Positions 16,011 to 16,020 of a DNA stretch of 16,020 nucleotides are shown in pieces. How positions within the stretch are numbered: the stretch's first letter is position 1; each line of letters begins with the position of its first letter. Both the position numbers and the translations under genes were made by a program. The notes beneath the pieces were generated by a model. The model was given only the letters and a program-made list of their open reading frames with translations. It ran no database searches and was not told the origin of the DNA. Origin of the DNA: JAFNAG01 sp050011535 (GTDB lineage Bacteria; Acidobacteriota; UBA6911); the NCBI GenBank assembly GCA_050011535.1, contig JBEKIX010000075.1, positions 1 through 16,020 of the forward strand, in the 5' to 3' direction.

Positions 16011-16020
16011 ATGGGTGTCC
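16011..16020 (-). repeat. inverted repeat, right copy (ATGGGTGTCC on the plus strand)
   Basis: Reverse complement of 14447-14456. It lies upstream of the RAYT start at the very edge of the window, preceded by a run of seven A, so the full repeat may extend beyond what is visible. Confidence 0.4.

Overview
The window looks like a chromosomal segment of a GC-rich, Gram-negative soil or sediment bacterium, most likely an Acidobacteriota member. This is inference from gene content: a secreted CocE/NonD hydrolase, an Oar-like TonB-dependent receptor with a carboxypeptidase-regulatory domain, a secreted tricorn protease homologue and a long REP-associated (RAYT/Y1) transposase are a typical mix for that phylum. 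No rRNA, tRNA or CRISPR array was found.

Layout. 102-2060 (+) is a secreted CocE/NonD serine hydrolase. 2061-2444 is non-coding, with a degenerate hexamer tandem repeat and a good sigma70-type promoter. 2445-3536 (+) is a winged-helix SAM-dependent methyltransferase of the Rv2258c type. It converges, with 6 bp between the stop codons, on an outer-membrane TonB-dependent receptor (3543-6002, -). Next on the same strand is an RND efflux pump subunit (6244-9327, -) with no adaptor or outer-membrane channel gene in view. Divergent from it is a full-length tricorn protease (9545-12796, +) with all four expected catalytic residues.

From about 12800 to the end the window is accessory and decayed. 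A C-terminal remnant of a membrane protein with an in-frame TGA (12837-13220, +) has no usable start codon. A two-gene minus-strand unit (13262-13835) pairs a small protein with an overlapping MNT-type nucleotidyltransferase, and resembles a mobile toxin-antitoxin-like module. After 857 bp without a recognisable gene comes a RAYT transposase (14747-15944, -) broken by a perfect 46-bp tandem duplication. The duplication separates the HUH motif from the catalytic tyrosine. A 10-bp inverted repeat (GGACACCCAT / ATGGGTGTCC) flanks the RAYT region and may mark the ends of a mobile unit.

How the genes work together. The hydrolase, receptor, pump and tricorn protease all act in the envelope or periplasm (import, export, peptide or ester breakdown), but they are separate transcription units and no shared pathway is evident. 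I see no convincing wholly new system. The items most worth checking are the nucleotidyltransferase pair, the broken RAYT with its flanking repeats, and the membrane-protein remnant.
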